Positions 26,894 to 36,712 of a stretch of DNA of 64,000 nucleotides are shown in pieces. A program made the translations under genes and the position numbers. The stretch is taken from assembly GCA_963706425.1 (NCBI GenBank), contig CAVPMN010000001.1, positions 310,001 through 374,000 on the forward strand, given 5' to 3'. The stretch comes from CAVPMN01 sp963706425. Its GTDB lineage: Bacteria > Actinomycetota > Acidimicrobiia > Acidimicrobiales > Acidimicrobilacustridaceae. Positions within the stretch are counted from its first letter, which is position 1; each line of letters begins with the position of its first letter. Below the pieces are notes generated by a model. The model was not told where the DNA came from and did no database searches. It saw nothing but the letters and a program-made list of their open reading frames with translations.

Positions 26894-27393
26894 CAGATGC
26901 TGAAGCGGCCGTAGCCACCCCGATAGAAGATCAGCGGACCACCCTCGTGCAGGACGTCGAGGTCGTTGACCGCGCCGATCACCACGAAGTGATCGCCGGA
27001 CTCGATGACCTGGGCGACGTCGCAGTCGATGTAGCCCAGCACACCTTCGAGAAGGGGCGAGCCGTTGCCGGAGCGCTTCCAGCCGATCTCGGCGAACTTG
27101 TCCTTGGCGCTGCTGGCGAACACCCGACAGACGTCCTCCTGGTTGTCGGCCAGCAGGTTCACGCAGAACTTGCCCGTGGCCTCGATCTTCGGCCAACTCG
27201 ACGACTGCTTGCCGGCGCAGAACAGCACCTGTGGCGGTTCGAGGGACAGCGACGCGAACGATCCCACCGCGAGACCGATCGGCCCGTCGGCGTTGTGACT
27301 GGTGATGACGGTGACGCCCGTCGGGAAGTGGCCGAGCACCTGTCGGAACTTGGCCGCGTCGAATGAGGTCCCGTCGTCGATGATGTCGCTCAC
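26893..27393 (-). CDS. Flavin reductase (HpaC-like, split barrel)
   Basis: 166 aa from GTG 27393 (VSDIIDDGTSFDAAKF); a GTG nine bases upstream is also open, but TAATGT sits 7 nt before this one. The flavin reductase pattern is clear: FRQVLGHFPTGVTVITSHN, GLAVGSFASLSLEPP, SSSWPKIEATGKFCVNLLA and GDHFVVIGAV. Such proteins reduce FMN/FAD with NAD(P)H and pass it to a monooxygenase partner. The three luciferase-like proteins at 56-61 kb are F420-type and not obvious partners. Co-translated with the gamma-CA gene. Confidence 0.86.
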   Translation of the reverse strand: MSDIIDDGTSFDAAKFRQVLGHFPTGVTVITSHNADGPIGLAVGSFASLSLEPPQVLFCAGKQSSSWPKIEATGKFCVNLLADNQEDVCRVFASSAKDKFAEIGWKRSGNGSPLLEGVLGYIDCDVAQVIESGDHFVVIGAVNDLDVLHEGGPLIFYRGGYGRFSI

Positions 27394-27425
27394 CGACGGC
27401 ACATTAGTGGGACGGGCACACCTGT

Positions 27426-27487
27426 CGTTCCTGTGGCCAAGACGAGACCCGACGGTCCCGTTTGGACCACAGGAACGGAAGGGCGCC
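27426..27487 (-). terminator. Long imperfect hairpin after MBL gene
   Basis: An outer 11-bp perfect stem (CGTTCCTGTGG against CCACAGGAACG) continues inward with imperfect pairing to a 4-nt CGAC loop. It starts 10 nt after the minus-strand MBL stop and ends before the flavin reductase promoter, so it probably terminates the MBL transcript. Confidence 0.5.
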
Positions 27488-27496
27488 GTCGGTTGC

Positions 27497-28354
27497 TCAG
27501 CGAACGGCGGCGTCGGCTTCGCTGAGCGCGATCGTCACGCCCTCGGCCGCAGCGATCACCTCGGCCAGGCCGGCGGCCTCCGCCTGCTCGTTGGCGTCGC
27601 GTGCGATCTGGTCGACCATCTCGTCGGAGTGCGCCGGGTCGTGGTGGAACAGCGCCAGTCGGCGCACGCCGGCCTCGCGGGCTACGTGGATCGCGTAGTC
27701 GATGCTGCAATGACCCCAGTGCGACTTCAGCGCCCATTCCTCGCTGGTGTACTGCGCGTCGTGGATGAGCAGGTCGGCGCCGTCGGCCAGCTCGAGCACC
27801 GTCTCGGCGATGTCGAAGCTGCCGTCGAGCGGCTGCTGGTGATCGCTGATGTAGGCCACCGTCACGCCGGCGAGCTCGACCCGGTAGCCGAACGTCGGCC
27901 CGATGTGGGGCACGTAGCGAGCGCGCACCTTGGCATCACCGGCGGCGAAATCGCCCTCATCGACGGTGTGGAAGTCGATGTCGCCGATGAGCTCGCCGAC
28001 GCGCACCGGGAAGTAGGGCGGGCGCATGAACTCCTCGAACGCCTCGGCCAGGCTCACACCCTCTTGGGGCGGGCCGTAGACGTCGAGTCGGGCACCGGGC
28101 CGGTTGATCGGCACGCAGAACGGCAGCCCCTGCACGTGGTCCCAGTGGAGATGGGTGACGAGCGCATGGGCGCGGAACGGCTCGTCGATCGGATGGGTCT
28201 CACCGAAGAAGCGCAGACCGGTGCCGAGATCGAACACGATCGGATCGGAACCGGGCGCTTCGAGCGACACGCACGCGGTGTTGCCCCCATAGCGACGGTT
28301 GGCGTCGCACGAGCATGGTGTCGAACCTCTGACGCCGTGAAACGTTACGTTCAA
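27497..28354 (-). CDS. MBL-fold metal-dependent hydrolase (PhnP/RNase Z-like)
   Basis: 285 aa from a TTG start, chosen because GGGGGGTGA lies 8 nt upstream and the protein then begins with the family opening NVTFHGVRGSTPC. Metal motif THLHWDH is followed by the PhnP-like ISDHQQ and HDAQYTSEEW and a late LALFHHDPAHSDE. It is a binuclear metal hydrolase; relatives act on cyclic phosphodiesters or tRNA ends. Substrate unknown. A TACTCT hexamer about 35-40 nt upstream could be the -10, giving a leadered mRNA. Confidence 0.82.
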   Translation of the reverse strand: MNVTFHGVRGSTPCSCDANRRYGGNTACVSLEAPGSDPIVFDLGTGLRFFGETHPIDEPFRAHALVTHLHWDHVQGLPFCVPINRPGARLDVYGPPQEGVSLAEAFEEFMRPPYFPVRVGELIGDIDFHTVDEGDFAAGDAKVRARYVPHIGPTFGYRVELAGVTVAYISDHQQPLDGSFDIAETVLELADGADLLIHDAQYTSEEWALKSHWGHCSIDYAIHVAREAGVRRLALFHHDPAHSDEMVDQIARDANEQAEAAGLAEVIAAAEGVTIALSEADAAVR

Positions 28355-28576
28355 CGACGGTTCACCCCCCGGTGACTGCCCCCTGTGTGGTGGGGACCAA
28401 GAGTAGTCACCGCACCACCCTGGTGTCCCGACGTGTGACATCTTTCTCAACATGTCCGCATGTGTCCTCTTGGCGCCGGCGTGCCTCCCGCCGGCGGCGG
28501 CGCTCGCGATCGCGAACATCTGCGTCGCGAGGTGACCGGCGGCCGACGGCCCGGTGAATCGCTAGGGTCCGAAGCC

Positions 28577-29455
28577 ATGACCGAGATCACGCAGGGGCAG
28601 GTCACCGCCAACGGTGTCGACTTCACCTACCTCGAGGCCGGCAGCGGACCGCTCGCGCTCTGCCTCCACGGCTTCCCCGACACCGCGTGGGGCTGGCAGC
28701 CCTTGCTCGGCGAGCTGGCCGACGCCGGCTTCCGCGCCGTGGCACCGTTCATGCGCGGCTACGCACCCACGTCGGTGCCGGCCGACGGCCGCTACCAGAC
28801 GGGCGTGCTGGCCCTCGACGCCAACGCGTTGCACGAGGCGCTCGGCGCAGGAGACGACGCCGTCATCGTCGGCCACGACTGGGGGGCGCTCGCCACCTAC
28901 GGTGCGGCCACCATCGCGCCCGAACGTTGGCGAAGGGTGGTGGCGGCCAGCGTGCCACCGACCTCGGTGATCGGGCTGGCCATGCTCGACTACGACAACC
29001 TCAAAGAGCGCTTCTGGTACCAGTTCTTCTTCTGCAACCCGCTGTCCGACATCGCGGTGCCCATGAACGACCTGGCGTTCATCGACCGACTGTGGGCCGA
29101 CTGGTCGCCGGGCTTCGAGGCCGGCGAGCACGTCGAGCGGGTGAAGCAGTCGCTGCGCGATCCCGCCAACATCGGCGCGGCACTCCTCTACTACCGCCAC
29201 ACGCTCGGCGGGCTCGACCAGGATCCCGACCTGGCCGATGCGCAGGCGGCCACCTTCCAGGTGCCGCCCATCCCCACGCTCTACCTGCACGGCATCGACG
29301 ACGGCTGCATACCGGCACCCGACGCCACCTTGCTGCAGTCCGCCTTCCCGGTCGAGGGCTCACAGGTCGAGCTCATCGAGCACGCCGGTCACTTCCTGCA
29401 GTACGAACGACCCGAGCTGGTCAACCGCTTCGTCGTCGACTTCGTCACGGGCTGA
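28577..29455 (+). CDS. Epoxide hydrolase/haloalkane dehalogenase-like alpha/beta hydrolase
   Basis: 292 aa. Oxyanion motif LCLHGFPDTAWGW, then the nucleophile elbow IVGHDWGALATYGA, whose Asp nucleophile is typical of epoxide hydrolases and dehalogenases. The acid is in LHGIDDGCIPAP and the histidine in EHAGHFLQYERPE. A cap region contains FFFCNPLSDIAVPM. TAGGGT ends 8 nt before the ATG. It stands alone, divergent from the MBL gene, and converges with mutY. Confidence 0.85.
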   Translation: MTEITQGQVTANGVDFTYLEAGSGPLALCLHGFPDTAWGWQPLLGELADAGFRAVAPFMRGYAPTSVPADGRYQTGVLALDANALHEALGAGDDAVIVGHDWGALATYGAATIAPERWRRVVAASVPPTSVIGLAMLDYDNLKERFWYQFFFCNPLSDIAVPMNDLAFIDRLWADWSPGFEAGEHVERVKQSLRDPANIGAALLYYRHTLGGLDQDPDLADAQAATFQVPPIPTLYLHGIDDGCIPAPDATLLQSAFPVEGSQVELIEHAGHFLQYERPELVNRFVVDFVTG

Positions 29456-29462
29456 GCCTTCG

Positions 29463-30342
29463 TCAGGCGAACACCAACGCGCCGTCGTCATCCCAGTCGG
29501 CCAGCCCGTCGACGACGAGCGAAGCCGCCACCCGCAGGGCGCGGGCGGTGTCGTCCGGCCACCCGGCAGTCGCCGCCAGCAGCTCGTGGGAGACCCTCCC
29601 GTCGGCGCGAAGGGCGTCGACGAGCCGTCCTCTCCCCTGACGGTCCGACCCGTCGAAGCGCGACTGTCCACCCGACACGCCTGCCGAGCCCTTTGCCGGG
29701 TCGGGCGGGGCGCACGCGGAGTCGTGCCACGCACAACCGACCCGGGCGGGGCACGACTCGCAGTCGACCCGTCGCGACGTGCACACCGTGGCCCCCAGAT
29801 CGAGCATCGCCTGGTTCCACGCGCCATCCCTCACCGGTGGGCACTGCGCCGTCGGCCACGCGCTGCACCTCGGCCGTCGTGAGTCGATGGCCGACCCGGC
29901 GTGCGTACACCCGAGCCACGTTGGTGTCGACGACGGCCACGTCGCGCTCGAACGCGAACGCCAAGACGGCCCGGGCCGTGTAGGGACCGACGCCTGGCAG
30001 CGCGAGCAGCGCGTCGAGATCGGCGGGCAGTGCTCCGTCGTGCTCGCTGGCGACGACCACGGCGGCCCGGTGGAGGTTGACCGCTCGACGGTTGTAGCCG
30101 AGCCCCGCCCAGAGGCGGATGACATCGGCCACCGATGCGGCCGCGCAGGCCGACGGCGTCGGGAACTGCTGCAGGAAGGCGTGGTAGCGGGGCACGACCC
30201 GGCTCACCTGGGTCTGCTGCAGCATCAGCTCCGACACCAGCACTGCCCACGGGTCGCGGGTGCGGCGCCAGGGCAGGTCGCGTCGATTGGCGTCGGCCCA
30301 CGCCAGCACGCCGGCGGTGTCGAGCGTCAGGCCTTGCGGCAC
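29463..30342 (-). CDS. mutY: A/G-specific adenine glycosylase MutY (one frameshift)
   Basis: About 290 aa after repair. It removes adenine opposite 8-oxoguanine. Seen: ANRRDLPWRRTRDPW, catalytic ELMLQQTQVSRV, HhH-GPD LPGVGPYTARAV with VVDTNVARVYARR, and the [4Fe-4S] cysteines C-x6-C-x2-C-x5-C in VCTSRRVDCESCPARVGC. The last part is in another frame: the shift lies near 29845, just before DGAWNQAMLDLG. The GTG start overlaps the end of the methyltransferase gene by 16 nt. The C-terminus has a short winged-helix-like tail instead of the NUDIX-like domain of E. coli MutY. Confidence 0.85.
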
Positions 30343-31138
30343 CAGAAGACGCGGGTGGTGTAGGGGAAGGGGAACACCGCTCGACCGGCGAGCTGAGGGT
30401 GAGTGCGCGCCAAGTTGCGCACCCGATCGAGCACGACGGCGCGCTCGGCCTCGGGCAGCGCCCCGACGACGCTCACCGACGCGGCCCGGGACACCAGCAG
30501 GTCCTCGTCGCAGATCTGCTCCCAGCGAGGTCGACCACTGCTCGACCGGCGTGTAGCCACCCGCGTCGGCGACCACCGCCGGGTAGTCGACGTCGTAGTA
30601 CATGTCATAGGGGCGCTCGAGATCGCCGTCGACCAGGAGCTCGCCGAACTCGCGCACCCAGTCGACGTCGCCGGTCGCGCGTGTTCCACACCAGCACGAG
30701 CGTGCCGTCGTCGACGAGCACCCTGCGCATCTCGGCCAGGCTCGCCGGCGCGTCGAACCAGTGGAACGCCTGGGCGACGGTGACAGCGTGCACGGAGCCC
30801 GACTCGAGCGGAATCGACTCGGCCGTGCCGTCGAGCACCTCGACACCCGGCACCTGTTCGACGAGCTGGGCGCGCATGGCCTCGACGGGCTCGACCGCCA
30901 CCACGTCGGCGCCGGTGGGTGCCAGCAGCCGGGTGAGCTTGCCGGTGCCCGCCGCCAGGTCGAGCACGCGCGTGCCGGGCTGCATCGCGGCCCGGCCCAC
31001 GATGCAGGCCAACGCATCTGCGGGATAGGACGGTCGTGATCGCTCGTAGTCAGCGGCGGCCTGCTGGAAGCCTTCCGCCGCGGCCGCTGGGATGCGACCG
31101 CCACCGGCCTCGGCCGGGCCGTCGCTTCCGTTGGTCAC
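30327..31138 (-). CDS. Class I SAM-dependent methyltransferase (two frameshifts)
   Basis: About 270 aa after repair. Motif I VLDLAAGTGKLTRLL, then VVAVEPVEAMRAQL, DGTAESIPLESGSV and VAQAFHWFDA define a UbiE/MenG-like methyltransferase. The reading frame shifts near 30680 (after VLVWNTR, continuing GDVDWVREFGELL) and near 30540 (after TPVEQWST, continuing WEQICDEDLLVSRAA). The end VFPFPYTTRVFWCRKA matches the C-terminal strand of the family. The GTG start overlaps the MaoC stop (GTGA). The methyl acceptor is unknown. Confidence 0.78.
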
Positions 31139-31644
31139 TCGAACACGGTGTCGTCGTAGGGCAGGCTGCGAGTGGGCGCGAACTCCCGCTTCCACACCAT
31201 CACCTTGCGCTTGAAGTAGCAGACCTCTTCGCTGCGCTGGTTGATGCCCTTCGTCTCGACGGTGACGATGCCGCGCTTGCCATCGGATGTCTCGGCCTTG
31301 TCGAGCACCCGGGTCACCGCGTAGATGGTGTCGCCGTGGAAGGTGGGCTTGGCGTGCTTCAACGTCTCGATCTCGAGGTTGGCGACGGCCGAGCCGCTCA
31401 CGTCGGGCACGCTCATCCCCAACACGAGTGAGTAGACCAGGTTGCCCACCACCACGTTCTTCTTGTGCACCGTCTCGTTCTCGGCGAACCACACGTTGGT
31501 GTGCAACGGGTGGTGGTTCATGGTGAGCATGCAGAAGAGGTGGTCGTCGGCCTCGGTGATGGTCTTGCCGGGCCAGTGGCGATAGACGTCGCCGACCTCG
31601 AAGTCCTCGAGATGGCGGCCGAAGGGGCGATCGAGCACGGTCAC
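31135..31644 (-). CDS. MaoC-family dehydratase
   Basis: 169 aa from GTG 31644. Hot-dog fold enoyl-CoA hydratase type: LEDFEVGDVYRHWPGKTIT, ADDHLFCMLTMNHHPLHTN (the catalytic Asp/His region), VVVGNLVYSLVLGMSVPDVS and AKPTFHGDTIYAVTRVLDK. It resembles the MaoC proteins found with CitE-like lyases in leucine or C5-dicarboxylate CoA pathways; such lyases lie at 43-45 kb but not adjacent. It leads a coupled MaoC-methyltransferase-mutY run. Confidence 0.82.
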   Translation of the reverse strand: MTVLDRPFGRHLEDFEVGDVYRHWPGKTITEADDHLFCMLTMNHHPLHTNVWFAENETVHKKNVVVGNLVYSLVLGMSVPDVSGSAVANLEIETLKHAKPTFHGDTIYAVTRVLDKAETSDGKRGIVTVETKGINQRSEEVCYFKRKVMVWKREFAPTRSLPYDDTVFE

Positions 31645-31799
31645 AGGGGACACCTCTGGGTCAGGGTCCGCCGGCCAGGGCGGAACAGGGACGAGCAACG
31701 CCAGATCAGGGCGTCTGGCGGGACGGCTGGCAGCGTAAGACAACCATGCTCGGCGGAGCCATCGGAACCAGGCCAATCCGGCTCAGGACACCGGGCCCG

Positions 31800-34447
31800 A
31801 TGCCGATGAGATACCCAATGGCTGGAGAGCGGGAGAGCCACCAAGCCGACCTGCGTTCGGCCGACACGGCCTTTTTCGAGGCCCGCGAGCGCCAGCTCGC
31901 GCTCTGGCGCATGCTCCTGCGGGCCCGCTACGTCGCCATCAGCGCCGCAGCCGCGTTGGCGCTCACCCCCGCGGCCGGATCGAAGCACTGGTGGATCGCG
32001 CTCATCGCCATCGTCGTGGTGATCCCCTACAACGGCATCTACGACCTGATCATGCGCCGCACTGGCGTGCTCCCGGGCACCGTGGCCTACACCGACCAGG
32101 TGGTCGCCGTGCTGTTGGTGGCCTTCGACCCCACGCTCACCGTGTCCACTGCTCATCGTGATGCTCGCCATCGACGCCACCAGCGCGGTTGCGTTCGGTC
32201 GACGGGTGGCGGCGCAGGCCGCGCTGCTCGGAGCGATCGGTGTCGGCCTGGTCCTCGTGATCGCGCAACCCGACGACACCGTGCCGGCGTACCTCATCTA
32301 TCTGGTGGCGGCCGCGTTCATCATCCTCGTCGTGGGCGGGATGTCGGAGGTCGAACGCAACGTTCGCCTGCGCTACGCCGAGCTGATGGGCGGCATCGAC
32401 GCCGTGGTCTGGGAGCAGATCAGCCGCAGCCCGTCGCGGCTCTACGTCAACCGGCAGGCCGAGGAGATCCTCGGCTACCCGGTAGAGGCGTGGCGCGAAC
32501 CTGGCTTCTGGGGTCGGACGGTGCATCCCGATGATCGCTTCGAAGCCGCCAAGTCGTACCGCGACGCCATACGCAGGGGCGAGCACCGCGAGCTCGAGTA
32601 TCGGATGGTGGCCGCGGACGGTCGGGTGGTGCACATCCACGACCGCATGCGCGTCGAGACCGACGGCGACGGTCGCGTGGTGCACGTTCGCGGTGTGCTG
32701 CTCGACGTCACCGAGAAGCGACGCGCCGAGGAACAGGTGACACAGCTGCTCAACCTGGTCGAGCGCATCCAACTCGGGCTGTTCGTGTTCACCCTCACCG
32801 ATCTCAACGACGACGGCTCGCTGACGCTGACCGCTGTCAACTCGGAGGCCGGCCTCATCACCGGACTCGACCCCGATCGGTCGATCGGCCGGCGGTTCGA
32901 AGCGGTGGTGCGCCTGCCCGAGGCCGACACGCTCATGGCCAGCCTGGCCGACGTGGTCCGCCTCGGTGAAGGCTGGGTGGTCGACGACTTCCGGCTCACT
33001 GCGTCGCAGGACGCCCGGGTGTACTCGGCCCACGCCTTCCCGCTGCCGGGCGATGCCGTCGGCCTCACCCTCCAGGACGTGACCGAGCGGGCCATCGCCG
33101 CCGACGTGTTGCGACGGCAGGCCTTGCACGACGGGCTCACCGGTCTCCCGAACCGGACGCTGCTCAACGACCGCCTGAGACAGGCCCTCGTGGGCTCGGA
33201 GACCTCGGGCGAACCGGTCTCGCTGCTCATCATGGACCTCGACCAGTTCAAGGAGGTCAACGACGCGCTGGGTCACGATCACGGCGACAAGCTGCTCGTC
33301 GAGATGAGCCGGCGCCTGCAGCGGGTGCTGCGTGAGATCGACACCATCGCCCGGCTCGGCGGCGACGAGTTCGCGGTGCTGCTCACCCAGCACGCGGACG
33401 TGAAAGGCGCGCTGGCCATCGCCGCCCGCATCCGCAGTGCGCTGGAACAGCCGTTTCAGCTCGGCGGCATCAGCGTGCAGACCAGCGCCAGCATCGGCAT
33501 CGCCCTGGCGCCCGACCACGGCACCGAGGCGGAAACGCTGGCCCAGCGCGCCGACGTGGCCATGTACACCGCCAAGCGGGGAGGCGACGGCATCGCCGTC
33601 TACTCACCCGAGCACGACCAATCGAGCGTGCGTCGCCTCGCGCTGCTCGGTGAGCTGCGGCGGGCGATCCAGAACGACGAGCTGGTGCTGCACTACCAAC
33701 CGGTGCTCGATCTGCGCACGGGTGGGGTGCGAGGCGTCGAGGCCCTCGTGAGATGGCAGCACCCCGAGTTCGGCCTGATGCCGCCGGGTGAGTTCATCGA
33801 GTTGGCGGAGGTGTCCGGGCGCGATCCACGCCCTCACCCGCTGGGTGGTCGAGCGGGCGGTGCGCCAAGCGGCGACCTGGCAGCAGGATGGCCGCAACCT
33901 CACCGTCGCCGTCAACCTCTCGGTGCGCAACCTCTACGACCCCGACCTGGTGCCGTGGCTGGCCGACCTGCTGCTCGAGCACGGCGTGGGCGCCGACAAG
34001 ATCGCCCTCGAGATCACCGAGAGCGAGCTGATGGACGATCCACTGCTCGCCATGGAAGTGCTCGGCCGCATCAAGGCCCTTGGGCCCACGACGAGCATCG
34101 ACGACTTCGGCACCGGCTACTCGTCGTTGAGCTACCTGAAGAACCTGCCGATCGACCAGCTCAAGATCGACCGCTCGTTCGTCGGCAACATGGCGCGTGA
34201 CGAGAGCGACCTGACGATCGTGCGCTCGACCATCGATCTCAGCCACAACCTCGGGCTGGCCGTCGTGGCCGAAGGCGTCGAGGACGGGCCGACGCTCCAA
34301 ATGCTCGCCGGTCTCGGTTGCGACCACGCGCAGGGCTACTTCGTCAGCCGGCCGGTGCCCATCGAGACGCTCACGCCGTGGCTCGAAGCCGGCGCCGGGC
34401 GCGACCTGGTCGATCCGTTCCTACGCGCGACCGCGCTCGAGGCCTGA
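31800..34447 (+). CDS. Membrane PAS-GGDEF-EAL protein (two frameshifts)
   Basis: About 880 aa after repair. The N-terminus has several hydrophobic spans (YVAISAAAALALTPA, WWIALIAIVVVIPYN, VVAVLLVAF, then LLGAIGVGLVLVIAQ and LIYLVAAAFIILVVGG). One or two PAS domains follow (YVNRQAEEILGYPVEAW), then GGDEF (LHDGLTGLPN, RLGGDEFAVL, I-site REID) and EAL (VLHYQPVLDL, VEALVRWQHP, LEITESELMDD, DDFGTGYSSLSYL). Frames change near 32145 and 33820. The start is uncertain: ATGs at 31800, 31806 and 31818 are all possible. Both catalytic motifs are intact. Confidence 0.82.
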
Positions 34448-34456
34448 ACCGTCGGG

Positions 34457-34648
34457 TCAGGCGCTGACGGCCGAGGAGAGCGTGCGCTCGTCCGGCCTGG
34501 CGCCCGCCGCCACCAACGCACAGCGGATGCAGTAGGGCGCCTTGCCCCGGCCATAGCTGTAGACGAGGCAGTCGTCGCAGAACTCCCCGAGACAGGCCCG
34601 GCAGGTGCCGGCGGCGAGTTGGGAGCGATGGGTCCCACAACTCGACAT
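34457..34648 (-). CDS. Small B-box-like zinc-ribbon protein
   Basis: 63 aa from ATG 34648 (the frame is open for 32 more codons upstream). Regular Cys/His spacing: SSCGTHRSQ, GTCRACLGEFCDDC and YCIRCAL, like the B-box zinc fingers found at the N-termini of some actinobacterial membrane proteins. Here the finger stands alone with a short tail. It probably binds zinc; no function is known. Confidence 0.6.
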   Translation of the reverse strand: MSSCGTHRSQLAAGTCRACLGEFCDDCLVYSYGRGKAPYCIRCALVAAGARPDERTLSSAVSA

Positions 34649-34733
34649 CGTCGTCCCGCGGCTCGGTGTGCTCACCTTGTCCAAGGTGCCAGATCCCTCT
34701 TGGGGCGCCAATGGGCCGTTCACCCCGTTCTGG

Positions 34734-34769
34734 TCGCGGATCATGGGCCGGGAGGCCCATGATCCGCGA
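34734..34769. repeat. Perfect 16-bp hairpin with GGGA loop
   Basis: TCGCGGATCATGGGCC pairs perfectly with GGCCCATGATCCGCGA around a 4-nt GGGA loop. It lies between the divergent zinc-finger (minus, start 34648) and acyl-CoA dehydrogenase (plus, start 34873) genes, so it is upstream of both rather than after either. The closest gene ending into it is nearly 290 nt away. A GNRA-type tetraloop suggests an RNA structure. Confidence 0.55.
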
Positions 34770-34872
34770 CAGGTTCGAGCTGTTCGCTGGGCGGCGGTCG
34801 GGCGGCTCGTGAGCCGGTGGCCGGTCCTGCCCGAGTGGGAGCGGCGACTTACCGCTGGGTAACCTCACGGCC

Positions 34873-36484
34873 ATGACCGCTGCCGATCTCTCCGCCGCCA
34901 AAGCCGTCATCGACACCGCCGGTGAGGTGGTCCGGTCGGCCGTCGCCAAGCTGGCCTCCTCAGGCCCGCTCGATGACCAGCAGGTCGTCGCCTACGACCT
35001 GGCCCACGCGGCAGCCGCCGTCGAGGCCGGTCGGGCCATGTTGACCTACGGCGAGCAGGGCGACGTCGAAGCCCGGCTGGCCTGCGGCTACATCGCCGAT
35101 GCCGTCGCCGATCTGGCCGCCAAGCTCTTCGGCCGCGAGAGCGAATGGGGCGTGGGCGGCCGATGCCCTCGACGACACCCGCGAGTTCGTCACCGCGTTC
35201 CGCGACCCCGCCTTCGTCGCTTCGCTCGCCGACACCCCCGGACCCCGCCACCTCGACCCCGACTTCGAGCTGGTCCAGGACACGTTCCGGCGCTTCGCCG
35301 ACGAGAAGCTCAAGCCCATCGCCGAGCACATCCACCGCGAGAACGCCGACATCCCCGAAGACATCATCAGCGGCCTGGCCGAGATGGGTGGCTTCGGCTT
35401 GTCGGTGCCCGAGGAGTACGGCGGCTACTCGATGGGCGGTGAGAGCGAGTACATCGGCATGGTCGTCGCCACCGAGGAGCTCTCCCGCGGCTCGCTCGGC
35501 GCCGGCGGCTCGCTCATCACCCGTCCCGAGATCCTCACCCGCGCCCTGCTCGCCGGTGGCACCGAGGAGCAGAAGCACGAGTGGCTGCCCAAGCTGGCGA
35601 GCGCCGAGGCGATGGCGGCTGTGGCCGTCACCGAGCCCGACTTCGGCTCCGACGTGGCGGGCGTCAAGGTCACCGCCACCCGCGTCGACGACGGCGAGCG
35701 CGACGGCTGGCTGATCAACGGCGTGAAGACCTGGTGCACGTTCGGCGCCCGGGCCAACGTGCTCATGCTGCTGGCCCGCACCGACCCCGATCGTTCGAAG
35801 ACCCACCGCGGCCTGTCGATGTTCGTGGTGCCGAAGCCGACCGCGGACGGGCACGGCTTCGAGCTGGCGCAGGACGGCGGCGGGAAGACGGCCATGGGAA
35901 GATGGAAGGCCGCCCGATCGACACCATCGGCTATCGCGGCATGCACAGCTACGAGATCGCGTTCGACAACTGGTTCGTCGAGGCGGGCAACCAGGTCGGG
36001 CTCGACGACGGTCTCGGCAAGGGCTTCTACTACCAGATGGCCGGCTTCGAGAACGGTCGTCTGCAGACCGCGGCGCCGCGCTGTCGGCGTCATGCAGGCG
36101 GCCTACGAGAGCGCGCTGCAGTACGCCCGCGACCGGGTCGTGTTCGGCCAGCCCGTGGCCGACTACCAGCTCACGCAGGTGAAGCTCGGCCGCATGGCCT
36201 TCATGATCCAGGCCGGCCGCCAGTTCTCCTACCAGGTCGCCAAGCTGATGGCCCAGGGCCACGGGCAACTCGAGGCGTCGATGGTGAAGGCCTACGTGTG
36301 CAAGGCGGCCGAGTGGGTGACCCGCGAGGCGATGCAGATCCACGGCGGCTTCGGCTATGCCGAGGAGTACGACGTGAGCCGCTACTTCGTCGACGCGCGT
36401 GTGCTGTCGATCTTCGAGGGCACCGACGAGCTCCTGTGCATGCGCGTCATCGCGCGACGCCTGCTCGACAACGCCAACGCCTGA
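34873..36484 (+). CDS. Acyl-CoA dehydrogenase with N-terminal helical extension (three frameshifts)
   Basis: About 535 aa after repair, longer than the usual 380. Residues 1-115 form an extra helical domain (VAKLASSGPLDDQQVVAYDL, LACGYIADAVADLAAKLFG). Then comes a standard flavin fold: FGLSVPEEYGGYSMGG, VAVTEPDFGSDVAGVKV, DRVVFGQPVADYQLTQVK, MQIHGGFGYAEEYDVSRYF and LSIFEGTDELLCMRVIARRL. Frames change near 35150, 35900 and 36075. Length and the added domain resemble (2S)-methylsuccinyl-CoA dehydrogenases of the ethylmalonyl-CoA pathway, and two HpcH-type lyases lie at 43-45 kb; this assignment is tentative. TAACCT lies 8 nt before the ATG. Confidence 0.78.
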
Positions 36485-36712
36485 CCGCGCCGGCGCGCCC
36501 GACGCGTCTGTCGGATCTCTTACGCTGTTGGTGTCGCTAGTGCCCGTTGGTGACGTTGGTCGACCCTCCACCAGCCGATCTCGCGATGCGTTCGACGTCG
36601 CGCGCATCGTCGCGAGGAGGCGTCGATTTGTGAAGCGAGCGTGAACGCTCCCCGAAGCGCCTCCGAGCCGTCCGCCGATCGGCTTTGATGCGCCGAGCGG
36701 AGGGAGCACATC

